From Smallanthus sonchifolius (taxonomy: Eukaryota > Streptophyta > Magnoliopsida > Asterales > Asteraceae): a stretch of 64,000 bases of DNA. Below the pieces are notes generated by a model that saw only the letters and a list, made by a program, of their open reading frames with translations, was not told where the DNA came from and searched no databases. The stretch lies in contig CM042030.1 of NCBI GenBank assembly GCA_023525975.1, positions 25,724,350 through 25,788,349 on the forward strand. Direction: 5' to 3'. This document shows positions 47,068 to 59,226 of the stretch, one piece after another (position 1 is the first letter of the stretch; every line of letters begins with the position of its first letter). A program made the position numbers and the translations under genes.

Positions 47068-47122
47068 GGCCTCGAACCCGGGTCTCTCCCTCACAGACAC
47101 ATCGTTTTAACCAGTCCGGCCA
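47068..47122 (-). other. tRNA-like module in B 5' LTR
   Basis: Identical boxes and 44-nt spacing to 26626-26680. Confidence 0.62.
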
Positions 47123-48498
47123 CTAGGCTATCGCGAACATTACCAGTTTCGAATAGTTTTAACACCCAAATCAGGTGGGTTTCCCTCCCATACATACACC
47201 GGTTCGAAACTGTCCCAATACTCACGATTTCGACTTCGATTAAACATAGGAATATAGGGGTTTTGTTCAACGAGGGTTTGCGAATCTATGGGTGAGTTTA
47301 ATTTCAAAAACATCGTGTTTAAGGCCGTTAATTTACAGAAAAATGGGCCGAACCCTAGCTTATGAACACGGTTCTGATTTGATAGAATTCGATGATGAAA
47401 ACAGTTGGATTTATGGGGTTTTTACTCATTAGAGGCTTGCGAATGTGTATGAATAGTTTAATTAGATTAAGACTGATTCTAGAATCAAAACCCCCAAATT
47501 ATTGTATGAACAAACCCTAGAATCTGGATCATGAACAATTCGATGTTCTGTGATTAAAATGATGTAGGTCTTTCATTGAGTAGAGAATTACGAAGCTAAT
47601 GATACATTTTAATTGGATTTATACTGAGTCTAAAGCAGGGTTCGATTATACTGGTTTTATATGAACCCTAGGTTATGGTTCATGATCCATTCGATAATAT
47701 AATTCCAATTAACCATAGGGCTTTCAAAGAGTTACTGTTTTCGATTCTAACCATACCAATGAATTGAATTAAGATTGTGTTTAGATTAGGATTCGATCAA
47801 ACCGTATTTGTATGAACCCTAGAATCGGGTTCTTGATATAACTGATGTTGTAAGCCCTAATTGACATAGGGCTTTCCATCTATGAATGAAAACGAAAGTG
47901 AGGATGTGTTTAATTACCAGAAACAGATGTGAATTGACCGAGATCGACAAGGACGGGTTCCGTCTTCGACGTGTTTGGTCTTCAGCAAGTTCAGCAGCGT
48001 CTCCGACGAAATTAGAGTATTCAGGAGGTTCAGAAGGATTCGATTGAAGTACGTGGGTGTGTAATTCGTAAGAATTTCGACTGACAAGAATGAATTTGAT
48101 CGATTTAGGATTGGTTTCGACGGTTATGGAATAATTCGTCATTAATTCGATTAATGTGTTAATGATGGATGATTTAATTGATGATTAAGGCCGTTAAAGA
48201 TAAAAATTGAGTGCCAACGCTTCCAATTTACGTCGAATCGATTTGCAATTTCAGTTTTTGATTAGATTTACACGAGTTTGACTTCAAAAAGTCAAACATA
48301 ATTGTATTGGTTCGATTTTTGACTTTGGGGAGTCAACAATTCGATTTGGCATATTTACACAACTAGTCCCTGCAGTTTTGAGTTGATTTTGTGACCGAAT
48401 TAGTCCTTGTGGTTAGATTTGATTAACGGGGTTAAGTTTTTCATAAGAAACTTAACGGAATAGTTAACGGAATTAACTGAAAAATCCGGATTGTCACA

Positions 48499-48503
48499 AC
48501 TTT
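48499..48503. repeat. Target site duplication of B, right copy
   Basis: ACTTT, matching 25165-25169. Confidence 0.9.
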
Positions 48504-51409
48504 GAAGCATGACATGGTTCTTTCGACTCAAAGCGTCGGCTACAACATTCGCTTTGCCGGGATGGTAACGAATCTCGCAGTCATAGTCGTTAAGGAGTTC
48601 AACCTAACGTCGTTGCCTCATATTGAGTTCCTTTTGATTGAAGATGTGTTGGAGACTTTTGTGGTCGGTGAACACCACACATTTTGTGCCATATAGATAA
48701 TGTCTCCAAATCTTTAATGCGAAAATGACCGCACCCAACTCGAGATCGTGCGTCGTATAATTCTTCTCATGAATCTTAAGTTGCCTTGATGCATAAGCGA
48801 TTACTTTGCCTCGTTGCATAAGAACACAACCAAGACCTTGGTTAGAAGCATCACAGTAGACAACTAAATCATCATTCCCATCAGGGAGGGTCAAAATGGG
48901 AGCATTGCACAACTTTTGCTTAAGGGTTTGGAAAGCTTCTTCTTGCTTTGGTCCCCATTCATAAGTCTTATCCTTGTAGGTCAAAGCGGTAAGGGGGACA
49001 ACAATTTTAGAGAAGTTTGAGATGAAACGACGGTAATATCCCGCAAGACCCAGAAATGAACGAACTTCAGTGGGAGTCTTCGGGGCATTATAATTCTTAA
49101 CCATTTCGATCTTAGCAGGGTCAACATGAATACCCTTGTCGTTTACAATATGACCAAGAAATTGAACTTCTTTTAACCAAAATTCACATTTGGAGAATTT
49201 GGCATATAGTTGTTCTTTCTTCAAGAGATCCAAAACCAATCTAAGATGTTGCTCATGATCGGCTTTAGTCTTGGAATAGATTAAGATGTCGTCGATGAAA
49301 ACGATCACGAACTTATCAAGGTACGGTTTGCACACACGATTCATGAGGTCCATGAAAACTGCGGGTGCATTGGTTAGTCCAAAAGGCATAACCATGAACT
49401 CGTAATGACCATACCTTGTTCGGAAGGCAGTCTTTGGAATATCGTCTTCTTGCACACGGAGTTGGTGATAACCAGATCGAAGATCAATCTTCGAGAAGCA
49501 AGTAGAACCTTGAAGTTGATCAAAGAGGTCATCAATTCTAGGCAAAGGATAACGATTTTTGATAGTAAGCTTGTTGAGTTCGCGGTAGTCAATACACTTG
49601 CGAAATGATCCATCCTTCTTTTTGACGAATAAGACGGGTGCACCCCACGGTGAATGACTTGGACAAATGAATCCCTTGTCGGAGAGCTCTTGAAGTTGAC
49701 TTGCAAGTTCTTGCATTTCAGAAGGTGCAAGACGATAGGGAGCTCTAGCCACGGGGTTAGCTCGGGCACAAGATCAATGCAAAATTCTACTTGACGAACG
49801 GGTGGAAGACCGGATAAGTCTTCGGGGAATACTTCAGGAAAATCTCGGATAATGGGAATATCTTGAATACTCTTCTTTAAGCAAATGAATTCGGCATGAT
49901 GATTCGATAGCCAATCCATGCCTATGATGACATCAAAGCTCCTTAGTGGCATTGGAACAAGGTTGATTGGGAATGTGTGATCATTAAGTTCTAAAGATCA
50001 ATCATAGATAATAGATTCAATTGTAAGGGAGTCACCATTTGCTACTTCAACGATGAAGGTTTTCTCTAATTGGGATCGTGTCTTTGCAAGTAAAGGTTCA
50101 AAGTTAAGTGACACGAAACTTTTATCGGCACCGGTATCGAATAAAATAGAGGCATATTGACTATTAACAAGAAACGTACCATTGACCACGTCATTGTTGG
50201 CTTGAGCTTCATTGGCGTTTATGTTGAAAGCACACCCACGAGCTCCACCTTGTCTAGCATTGACTAACTTTGAGCATTGATCACGGAAATGGTTCGGGTT
50301 GCCACACTCATAACATGCTCGCCCATTTGCAATAGCGGGTACACCTTGATTAGCCACTTGGGTGTTGGTTTGGTTTGGTGGGTTGACTTGGCCCGCAAGA
50401 GCTTTGGTCCTACAAACATTAACTGTATGACCATATCTCCCACAATAAGTACAAAGGCGACATGGGATGCTTTGGGGATGATGGTAGTTGCAGGTGGCAC
50501 AAAGTGAGTAGATTCCAACATATGGCTTTTTGGCCGGTGCTTGAACCATAGGTGCAGCTTGATTAACAGGAATAGCAGGACTGACCACAGCATAGTTTCT
50601 AGTCTTCCTTTTCCTATTATTGCGGGAGGGTTCAGTTGTGGCCTCTTTGCTGTGGGTAGGAGGGGTTATAGTGTCAGAAACTTTTTTGGTGCCCTTTTTA
50701 GTAAGAGTCCCCGCCTTCACATGATTATCGGTTAAGGTAGCGGACAAACGGATGGCATCTTCAAGTGTTGCGGGATTCCTTCCTAGGACAGTATCTTGAA
50801 TTTGTCTAGATAGTCCCCCAATATACTTTTCAATGCAGCGGGACAAAGGGGTGACCATGTGGGGCACAAGAAGACTCAACTCATGGAACCGAGTCGTATA
50901 CGCCAAGTTTTCACCACTATCTTGGGCAAGATCCCAAAACTCAGCTTCAAGTTTCTTCACTTCATTTCGAGGACAGAATTCCTCGGTCATTAGCCTTTTA
51001 ACCTCATCCCAAGGTAAAGCCATTGCCACATCCACACCTCGATTTCGCTTCTACCCATTCCATCACGTGAGTGCCCGTTTTTGTAGGACACTTGTGGCAT
51101 GACGAACACGAAGGTTGTCGGGGCAGTCACTGTTGAGAAATGTATTCTCAATGCTTTCAAACCATGTCCGGTAGCTCCTTCGGTACCATAGAACTTGAGG
51201 GGATTACACGAGTTGAAATGCTTGAAGGTGTATTGAGATGGGTTGTTACCACCATTTCCACCATTACCAGCATTACCACTATTACTACCATTTCCACCAT
51301 TGTTGCCATTGGTGGCACTATTAGCTTGAGTGAGTTGTGTCACGAGTTGTGCAAGAATAGCAGCAATGTCGGTATTGGTGTTGGTCGCGGGAGCACGACG
51401 AGGAGGCAT
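48504..51409 (-). pseudogene. C gag, protease, reverse transcriptase and RNase H
   Basis: The start MPPRRAPATNTNTD at 51409 is fixed by family similarity and by an acceptor (CTGTAG|A) beside it. An Asn/Gly-rich N-terminal tract is followed by the gag domain with a frameshift near 51030. Then come CCHC motifs (CTYCGRYGHTVNVC, CYECGNPNHFRDQC), protease ILFDTGADKSFVS (near 50130), a stop near 49998 and another break near 49750. Reverse transcriptase has IDLRSGYHQL and FIDDILIYS. RNase H has VVYCDASNQGLGC and ends at a TGG-to-TAG stop near 48602. The frame continues past B at 25164. Inactive. Confidence 0.9.
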
Positions 51410-52123
51410 TCTACAGATTTTCACAAGACAAGAAAAGATGTAAGAACTTATGAGAATTGTTTGGATTTAATAGAATAAGATGACAAAATAAATAGATAAT
51501 CATAGTTTGGATTGTACTCAAATAGTGATATAATCACTCGAATACTATGACACATTAAGGTTAATTAAACTTATATAATTTTCAAGGAGACATGCTTTAG
51601 CCTATAAGTAAACACTCATCTCGGGAATTCCCAGGAAAGCATACGGGTCCCTCGGTTGATTGGGATTTATGCAAATGCTTTCCTAGACAGAACACCCAAA
51701 ATACAGGTGTCACTCTTCCAGATTGCACGTGTCCTCAAATAATTAACAAAGTTTTAAAAACCTTAACGAGGAAATAAAGAAATTTTTTTATGAATTTAGC
51801 TTCATGAAGTTTCCACATGCTTAGAAAAATAAAGATAGAGAAGGAAGATAAGAATATTATGAGGTCTTAGGATATAGGAAATGATATTGTTTATTTAATT
51901 TATCATTTAAGTATATACTAATAAGTCATGGATGTTTAACAATTAAGTCATCAAATAAAATAATAACTAATCATAGTAAGCATGTAGCACATAGCATGTA
52001 ACACATCACATATAACATATAGCATGTAGCATATAACATGTAATCATGAAACATAGCATATGTAGGTGTCCTAAAGTTATAGTCTAGGTCAAGGTGTCTA
52101 ATAACCTAATTCCCTATAACCAA
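51410..52123 (-). other. C leader region with conserved stems
   Basis: No ORF. Stem AGGAAAGCAT (51633-51642) with ATGCTTTCCT (51675-51684), inner stem TCCC/GGGA. A short tandem of agcatgtagcacat-like units lies at about 51975-52063. Stem GTTATAG/CTATAAC (52076-52082 and 52114-52120) lies beside the PBS. Confidence 0.55.
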
Positions 52124-52136
52124 GGCTCTGATACCA
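52124..52136 (-). promoter_or_regulatory. Primer binding site of C
   Basis: ggctctgatacca on the plus strand, three bases from the LTR at 52140. Confidence 0.88.
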
Positions 52137-53420
52137 ATCTGTCACACCCCGACCGATGGCGGAATCATCGGGGCGGGACATGTAGACTGTTCATAAGCAC
52201 ATGGTTGACTAGATTGAATATATTAAACATCAAATTTCATAACAAGTAGTCCAAACACAACCAAATCAAAAATAGAACCAAATTAAAATACATAGAGTTC
52301 TTTTATTTAATTTAACTAAGTCCAAGCCTATGTGTAGCACATCTTGATCAATCTCACACATTAGAACCTGAAACATGAATAAAATAAAGTCAACTAAAAA
52401 GTTGGTGAGTATAACACAAGTTTATATAGATAGCATATAGTTGTAAAACAAATCCATACATATCATGACAAATAAGGCATTTATGGGGAGCAGCTATTGT
52501 GTAACCATGTACAACCAAACCTTTGTAACTAGCATTCAAAATTGTGTTGTCGGTATCAATCACCCCAATCTGGGTGGGTTTGTCAGACTCAATAGATCTA
52601 TCATTGAAAACCGTCGGCCTGTATAGTTAATGATTGCTCATAATCGCATACAAGGTTATCACACCTAGCACTCGGGCATAAAGCTCAAATTGCACATATG
52701 AATGTAAATAGGATTTGTACTTGTGTTGTTTGTTTAAATGTAAACATATAATTTGAATAATGTTCATGTTCCACCCCAAAATGTAAAAGAGTAAAAGGGG
52801 CTATGTATACTCACTTGGTTCGAAGGCGTAGCTAACAAGGATACTAGATAGAATAAGGATCCTTGAAATGCACAAGTTAACCTAAGGAGTAATGTATATG
52901 GTATTAATAGTGTGCACCAATGTTTAAGTCTAAAGTTGCATTTGGACTTGTGTAATAAGGTCATTGATTTGTAATTGGAGGTATTGAATAAAATATATAA
53001 AGTTTGAAAGAGTATTTTTAGAACATTTTGATTAAGGTTTGAGTTTAAATAATTAAATAAGTAATGTAAATAATTATTGTTTATGAAAACATTGTAAGTA
53101 TTAGTTATAAGTTAGTATAATTAATTAATCGTTTTTGTTTAAATATAAATTAAATAAATAATCATTTTATTTATTTATTTATAAAATGTAACTTAATCAT
53201 TTAAATACCTTTTTTTAAATGAAAGGTTTAACAATAATTGTAAATTAAATTTTAAAAACTTTAAATAATTAATTTTTCCATTAAATATTTGTTCTTTCTA
53301 AATCAGATTAAATGCAATTTTATAAAATTCAACTATTTTTATTTTGTAATTCAATAAGAATATTTATGGTTTGAAAAAAATATATAAAATTTATAATTCT
53401 GCCAAGATTTTAACTCACAC

Positions 53421-53702
53421 ACGACCGTGCATGGGAAGGGCACGATCGTGCTTGAACCACGGGCGCGACCATGCTAGTCAGGGCGCGACCGTGTTGATCA
53501 AACAGAGGGCTTAAACTAATTAAATCATTAGGCACGACCGTGCCTTGGCTAGGCACGATCGTGACTATGATCCTAAGACACGGCTGAGATTAGCCAAAGG
53601 GCATGATTGGGTCTGTACAGGAGGACACGACCGCGCTGATAGTCGGCACGACCGCGTCTCTTGAGGCACGACCGCGCTAGATGATTAGCGCGACCGCGTC
53701 TG
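53421..53702. repeat. GC-rich motif array 1 in C 5' LTR
   Basis: Same twelve-unit arrangement as 22431-22712, with scattered base changes. Confidence 0.8.
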
Positions 53703-54303
53703 TTCCAAATCAGGAACAAATTGACTAATTCGTATAATAACAGGATGGGAAATCATAGGGCTTTCACCCATTAGATTATTTCGAGTCTTTTTGCATAGAT
53801 TAATTGGATTTAAAACGTGTCTAAAGTCGGATTCGATTAAATCATTTTTGAACAAAAACTAGATTCGGGTTTAAGATGATTTCCATATTGGAAGCCCAAA
53901 TTAGCATGGGGCTTTTGATCTAAGGACTTAAACGATAGAGGGCAAGGTTTCAATTACCCGTAATGATGGCGAATTGATAGCGAATGGTAGAAAGGAGTTC
54001 CGACGTCGGCGAGCTTGGTTTCCGGCGTCTTCTGCTACGATTCCGGTTGCTTCAAGAGGGTCAGTAGCTTCTGGGAGAATCGTTTGTGCGTTTGCTTGAG
54101 AGAATTGCAAGCAATTTGGAGGAATCGATGTTCTAGTGGACAATTTTGTTGATTATTAGGTGAATTGATGAAATTCATTTTATTTGTTGTAATTAGGACG
54201 ATCAAGTGGCTTAACTCTGTTTGTTAATAGTTGGAACGTGTAAAACGGTTACGAAATCGAACGTCTCTGTGATTAAAGTCTGTATTTACGTTTCAACTGA
54301 TGA

Positions 54304-54410
54304 GAGGCGCACCGTGCCAATATGAGGCACGACCGTGCCAAGGCACCGGGCGCGACCGTTCCAAAGCAAGGCGCGCGACCGTGCTAGAACGAGGCGCGAC
54401 CGTGCCTATT
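54304..54410. repeat. GC-rich motif array 2 in C 5' LTR
   Basis: Five units. It has a unit (atgaggcacgaccgtgcc) missing from 23320-23428 and lacks one (atggcacttggcgcgaccg) present there. Confidence 0.8.
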
Positions 54411-54647
54411 AGGGTTTCTTGTAAGTTTTTAACATCAGACCTTGTAACTTTGGTCTTTGACATATTTGTATAAATAGATACTTATGTAGTGTTTTAGTAG
54501 GTTATAACCGTGTAAAATTTGCGGATTAACATTGAAATATAATATTCAATTGATGGTACGAATAGAATAAAACAGTGCACTAGAATTTGGTTTGAAATGC
54601 ATTACATTAAATTTGAAATACGGATACTAAAAATCAGAAATGTTACA

Positions 54648-54652
54648 ACTAC
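54648..54652. repeat. Target site duplication of C, right copy
   Basis: ACTAC, matching 21147-21151. Confidence 0.9.
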
Positions 54653-55558
54653 ACTAGTTTCATGCTTTGAATACAGCTAAACATCAAGTTTTCATACATG
54701 TCAAGAAACAAAGTTTTTAAAAATAGAAAACGAGCTTAAAAGCATTATGGACATGTGATTTTACCAAAAAAAAAATCATACAATCTCCATATATAGTGTT
54801 TATGCATCATTTTCACCAAACAAATTACATCATAACTTCTTTTAACAAAAACCCAAAAATTAAAGTTACTATAAATAGAACCGAGCATGAAATCTCATAT
54901 GACCAAAAGTTCTAGATAGCAAATCTACACATATTATCCATTTTTATGCATATCTAACCATTTTCCATCATCAAATCACCCTAAACATGGTATCTATCTT
55001 GAAACCCATAATTAAAGTTTCCTAAAATAGCAAAACCAAGCATGCATGTATCATCCAACACTTTTGACAACAAAGTTTGCACATATTATTCATCTACAAC
55101 TATTATTACAACGTAATCCATCATCAAATCAAAAAAATCTCATCATCTAACACATGCACATATTATAAAGTTTCCTTAAATGGAAACCGAGCCTATGAAC
55201 AAAATCCGGGTTCAAAATCACCAACAATATGTACCATTTGAGTTTTAAAACACATTCCTTTAAGAATCCATGGCTAATCTTTCATAAAAATGGGTTTTAT
55301 TTGGAGCATGATAATGGAGAAAAAGTGGGTTTTGATCTTACCAAACTTGAAAATGTGATGGAATGATGGATGAAATCTCTTGCAAACTTGATAATCTTCA
55401 CTTGGAACATAGATTTTGATAGATGAATGGATCAAAGAATCAAAAATGGTCAAAGGAAGAAGAGAGGGAGGAGAGAGTGTGTAGGTCCCCAGGTGTCTCG
55501 GATCGATACGTGTGGGTGTGTGACTAGTCGGACCGGGTGCGGAATGCCCGTGACTAGG
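54653..55558 (-). repeat. Element E LTR fragment, right part
   Basis: Continuation of 19599-21146 beyond C. The text is A/T-rich with a pyrimidine-rich end on the minus strand (ctctctcctccctctc). It is cut at 55558 by the LTR of G; the rest should lie beyond the window. No gene. Confidence 0.45.
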
Positions 55559-55690
55559 TGGATAATCAAACAACACAAAGTAAACCGACAATGAAATCAC
55601 TTTAAAACTCCATCTATTACAAACTTGAACGGTTACAGAGAGAAAATACTTAGTGCAAAATGTCTGCGTACATATCTTCTGTCAACCTAT

Positions 55691-55700
55691 TCTATTTATA
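55691..55700 (-). promoter_or_regulatory. TATA box of G LTR
   Basis: The minus strand reads CATATAAATAGAA. It lies 14 nt downstream of the palindrome array. Confidence 0.65.
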
Positions 55701-55714
55701 TGAGACCTGATCTC

Positions 55715-55833
55715 TGCGCACTTAACAAGTGCGCAGGGCAAATTGTTCATGCGTACTTAGCAAGTACGCAAAGTATTCTTGCGTACTTGCTAAGTACGCA
55801 GGAAGTAATTCCTGAGCAAATGCTAAGTGCGCA
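55715..55833. repeat. Palindromic unit array in G LTR (U3)
   Basis: Four 21-nt units start at 55715, 55750, 55780 and 55813. Three are perfect inverted repeats: TGCGCACTT-AAC-AAGTGCGCA, then TGCGTACTT...AAGTACGCA twice, with centres AGC and GCT. The fourth keeps one arm. Confidence 0.85.
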
Positions 55834-55991
55834 AAACACTTATAGAAATAATACAACAATAACATGTATTAGAAATTACAACTCGATAACTAATACATAC
55901 AGACACTAACATACAAAGACAAGACATACAAGACAAGTACAATAAACTAAGACGCTATCCAGAGTGTTTGTCACACAAAAGTGCTTCAACA

Positions 55992-56002
55992 AACTCCCCC
56001 TT
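55992..56002 (-). promoter_or_regulatory. G polypurine tract
   Basis: The minus strand has AAGGGGGAGTT followed directly by the LTR start TGTTGAAG, the usual Ty1/copia PPT arrangement. Confidence 0.8.
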
Positions 56003-56030
56003 GACAACAGATCTGGATTGTCTTCGGTCT

Positions 56031-59000
56031 TCACTGCTCCCCAGCTTTAGCTTCCATCTTCTTCATGTAGTCAAGGCAGAACTTGATCAACTTGTCGTAT
56101 TTAGAAGCAAGGAACTTTGTCCACTCGTCCATGTACATGCAGTACTTGTCAGCTAGTGCCTCCAGATCTTTCACAGAAAAGTTTATTAAGCAGACTTCAT
56201 CAAACACTCTGATTAGTTCCCTTGGCACTAAGCTTCCACTATCGGACCACACCTTTCCAATCACCACTGCCTCGCCCGATTTAAGATCTACGTACCAGTA
56301 CCATATGTTACCCAGGATATCCTGAGATAACTTGCTCAGGGGAATCTTGGTTTCACACAGCACTGGCTTGTATACCAGTTTCTTTAAGCTTTTCTTAGTC
56401 ATAGGATGTCTAGCGTTCTTGTCCCTGACTCGCTTGGGCACTTGAGGCTTAAACATTACGAATTTCCCAGATCTTACCTCCCACTATAGAACTTTCCACA
56501 AACCATTCGCTATTGCGTTATTTTAGTGACCCAGCTGCTATCGGTTTACTAGGTTCATGAGGTCGTATCTTGGCAAGGAGTTGAAAGCTTCGCTGGTTGG
56601 TTTCAAGTATTGAACCCCCCCAGCTTGCTTGATTGCAAACAACTTCTTATCCTCGTCGAACCTCACAGCTAAGATCATCCCTTTCGCTCCTTGTTTGTCT
56701 ATGATTGAAGTCTTTTACCATACAGGAGCCGGACCGCTTGATGAACTTGCAAGCATATGTTTGTCTTTCTTTGCCTTTGGATCCACAGGTGTAGGGTCGG
56801 TAGGGGAGGCTTCAGTTGACGCCTCAACAGTACTAGCAGGCTCAACTGAACCTATGTCAGGATGCAATTTAAAGGATGGAACTTCGAAGATCTCTCCATC
56901 TTCAAACTCATACTCACCTTCCCCGTCGTCCTTGGGAACTTCGATCACCACATCATCATCTTCCTCATCCCAATCGTCACCAGAGTCGATCTCTCCCTCC
57001 TCAAGATTGCAGAGAGCCTCTATTTGTGCTTTTTTGGAATAGTCTGGCTCTAAGAATAAGATCGCATTATCCGACACGTCGTCAGATAGATATTTTAAAA
57101 CCTCAGCCACCGACTTTCCTTTATTTCCACCGAAAGCATCACCACCTTCTTGGTGAGTCGACTCCCCCTCAGCCATTGGAACAGCAGAAATGGGCACTAT
57201 CGCCAAAGCTTGTTGCTCACTTCCACTAGAACCGACTTCAGTATCTTTGTCTTTGTCATCATCCTTTGTTAGATCAACAGGATAACAAGCCTCATCACCG
57301 GTATATTTTGATGCCTTCTCCTTCTCTTTTTCTCTCTCCCCCTGAGCAACAAGCTTCTTGGTTAGTTCAGCTACTAACTTGACCATCATTTCATGTTCTT
57401 TCTGCTGCATGTCAAACCGTACCTCTAAAGACGTTCTATGTCCCAGAATCATATTGTTCGTTTTGATCAGTAGTTCGTTCTGTGCCATCACATTTGTAAG
57501 TCTCTCTTCAGTCCCAGTCCTCTGGCTTCTCAGAATAGTAGCTTCGTCCACCAACGAATTTATCTAAGCCTGTTGAGCCTCAGATTCTTCCCTTGATTTC
57601 TGAACAGTTTCAAGTAGACCAGTAACTTGTGTTTCCAAAGTATCTATCCTTGCATCATTTGGATCAAGATTCCTAGATGAGAGGCTTCAGCATTATGGAG
57701 GGGAGATGAGAAGATCGTATCAAAGTCAAAACCCTGGGAAAAGTCTCCAAAGTTGTAGGGTTGACTGATAGGTTCAATGGTGGTAGTAGGGATTGATTGG
57801 ATAGTGGTTGTAGGAGTGGTGGAAGGGGTGATGGTGACTGACTCGGTAAGAATAGGAGTTGTCACCGCTACTTGGACAGATGGTAAAGGGAGGGTCACTA
57901 TCACAGGAACCTCCTCTGTGATAGCAGTGACACCCACAGCAGGTGTTACCTGTGGCCTCCTCCATTGTCGCATGTAAAGTTGTTGTGAAGGTGAGGTAGA
58001 AGCGGAATCAGTACTCGCAGCCGTTACAGGTGCTTGCCTCAGAGCACTGACTTCTACCTCACGAAGGATAGCTTGTTGCGGCCTATCCCCCCGTTGCTTA
58101 TTAATACTTTCTCTCCTACGTCTTTGTATAGCAGCGTCCGAATCAGAATCGGGCTCGTATTCACTTCTAGTCGTTTGTCGCTTTCTCTTAGAAGATGACT
58201 CGGGAAGGGTCACCTTCGTCAGTCTTCTTGGGTGTTCCTGGGATGGTGCATCATCAGAATCAGATGAATCTGACTCAGTCGATTCTGAGTCGGACTCTTC
58301 AGCACCTCTAACTACTTGTTCCTCATCCCCTCCATCTTCAGACATATCATCTTCAGATCCAACTTCCTCTTCTTCTTGTTGTTCATCACTGTGCTGACTG
58401 AGTTCTAGCTCAGACTCGGCACTATACCATCTTAAGTCAGCAGGGGCCACATATGCTTCATTGATCAGGTGGACAAAGAGAGGAGTGTGCTCAGGGGTAG
58501 GTTCTACATTGTCTGGCTTTAGAAATTGTGCAAACACTCTCTTGTCCACCCGTTTGACTTATAGTCTCTCTCCATTCGTCGGTAGATTCGGTACAGCATC
58601 ATTAATCAACAGCTGCACGAACCTAGGGTATAATAGAAATCTAAACCTATCAGCAACATTGATCTGATCGGTGATAGACTTGTAGATATACTTCGAGAAG
58701 TTATAACCCTTGTTGAGAGAGAGGGCAACCATTGCAGCCGCCAAGTCATGCCCCACGGCATCCTTTCCAGCCTTTGTAGCAGATAGGCACATGATCATGA
58801 CGTGTGTGAAGTAACGCCACTGATCAAGTACCCACATCTTCTTGTATGAGGAATAGTCCATGGTACCGACATACCCCATCCTTTGTCTCCAACATCCATC
58901 AACAAAGTAGTCAGGGTAACTCACTGGATCAGTGGATAAGTCCCTAAACTGTAGCATGCGTCTGATGGTGTCTTCAGAAATAGCAATGTCATGCCCTGCT

Positions 59001-59224
59001 ACAGTAGCCCTAATGACGTTTGGGGTTACTGTACAGTCATGATCAGCAGATTCCCAGAATTGCTCCAGATACGGTCTTGAGACAACAGGATCAGCAGATA
59101 TGGCATAGTTGAGCTTTGTTCAGTTCAGGAAGTCGATTATCTCCCTATACTGAAGTGCAGCACCCTTCCACTCGGGCTGTGTTAGTGCTAGCAGATTGAA
59201 TTCGCTAGTGAATGCACAAGCCAT
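56031..59224 (-). pseudogene. G env-position ORF, decayed
   Basis: About 1,060 codons from the ATG at 59224 to 56031, broken by several stops (near 59120, 58560, 57565, 56710, 56485) and a frameshift near 57680. Order: a conserved globular N-terminal part (YREIIDFLN, MWVLDQWRYFTHVMIMCLSA); a highly acidic Ser/Glu/Asp tract with basic KRKRQTTR; a Thr/Pro-rich stretch; a coiled coil (VDEATILRSQRTGTEERL to EREKEKEK); a second acidic tract; a conserved C-terminal domain (WYWYVDLKSGEAVVIGKVW, RELIRVFDEV). I see no signal peptide or membrane segment, so a true envelope role is unsupported. It lies 3' of pol, in the same strand, with its own TATA box and a splice acceptor 2 nt before the ATG. Confidence 0.7.
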
Positions 59225-59226
59225 CA

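Larger units (their letters stand above)
25170..48498 (-). mobile_element. Element B, Ty3/Tekay-like retrotransposon (host of A)
   Basis: It is bounded by TGTCACACCCCC (left) and TTGTCACA (right) with the TSD ACTTT. It carries LTRs, PBS, an extra ORF, gag with a probable intron, and pol, all minus strand. Element A interrupts gag at 31046-43580. B sits between the RNase H and integrase coding parts of C. Confidence 0.92.
45623..48498 (-). repeat. B 5' LTR (2876 bp, full)
   Basis: The complete copy. Landmarks: splice-donor block ending at 46412, (TA)n at about 46643-46687, tRNA-like module 47068-47122, and catagggctttc motifs at 47714 and 47865. Its outer about 880 bp (47611-48498) have no partner in the 3' LTR. 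ORF 47819-48142 is not supported. Confidence 0.88.
21152..54647 (-). mobile_element. Element C, Ty3/Tekay-like retrotransposon (host of B and A)
   Basis: Ends are defined by matching LTRs (21152-23663 and 52140-54647) and the TSD ACTAC. Element B lies at 25170-48498 inside pol. Without B the element is about 10.2 kb, with gag, protease, reverse transcriptase, RNase H and integrase in one broken frame. It has no extra ORF before gag, unlike A, B and F. Confidence 0.92.
52140..54647 (-). repeat. C 5' LTR (2508 bp)
   Basis: Partner of 21152-23663. Splice-donor block at 52809-52814 (ACCAA|GTGAGTATACATAGCCCC on the minus strand). GC motif arrays at about 53421-53702 and 54304-54410; the second differs in unit make-up from its partner. 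ORFs within are unsupported. Confidence 0.92.
55559..55991 (-). repeat. G 3' LTR (about 433 bp)
   Basis: On the minus strand it starts TGTTGAAGCAC next to the PPT. It contains four palindromic units, then a TATA box, and probably ends TTTGATTATCCA at 55559. The partner LTR is outside the window, so the 55559 edge is a best guess (a candidate TSD copy is ctagg, 55554-55558). Confidence 0.6.

Noticed and set aside
55559..55991. G LTR end placed elsewhere
   Set aside because: Other TG starts nearby were considered; 55559 gives a CA-ended LTR and a plausible flanking 5-mer, but the partner LTR is needed to settle it.
56629..57229. Plus-strand ORFs of 117-137 codons in G
   Set aside because: They are antisense shadows of the acidic tracts of the env-position ORF.
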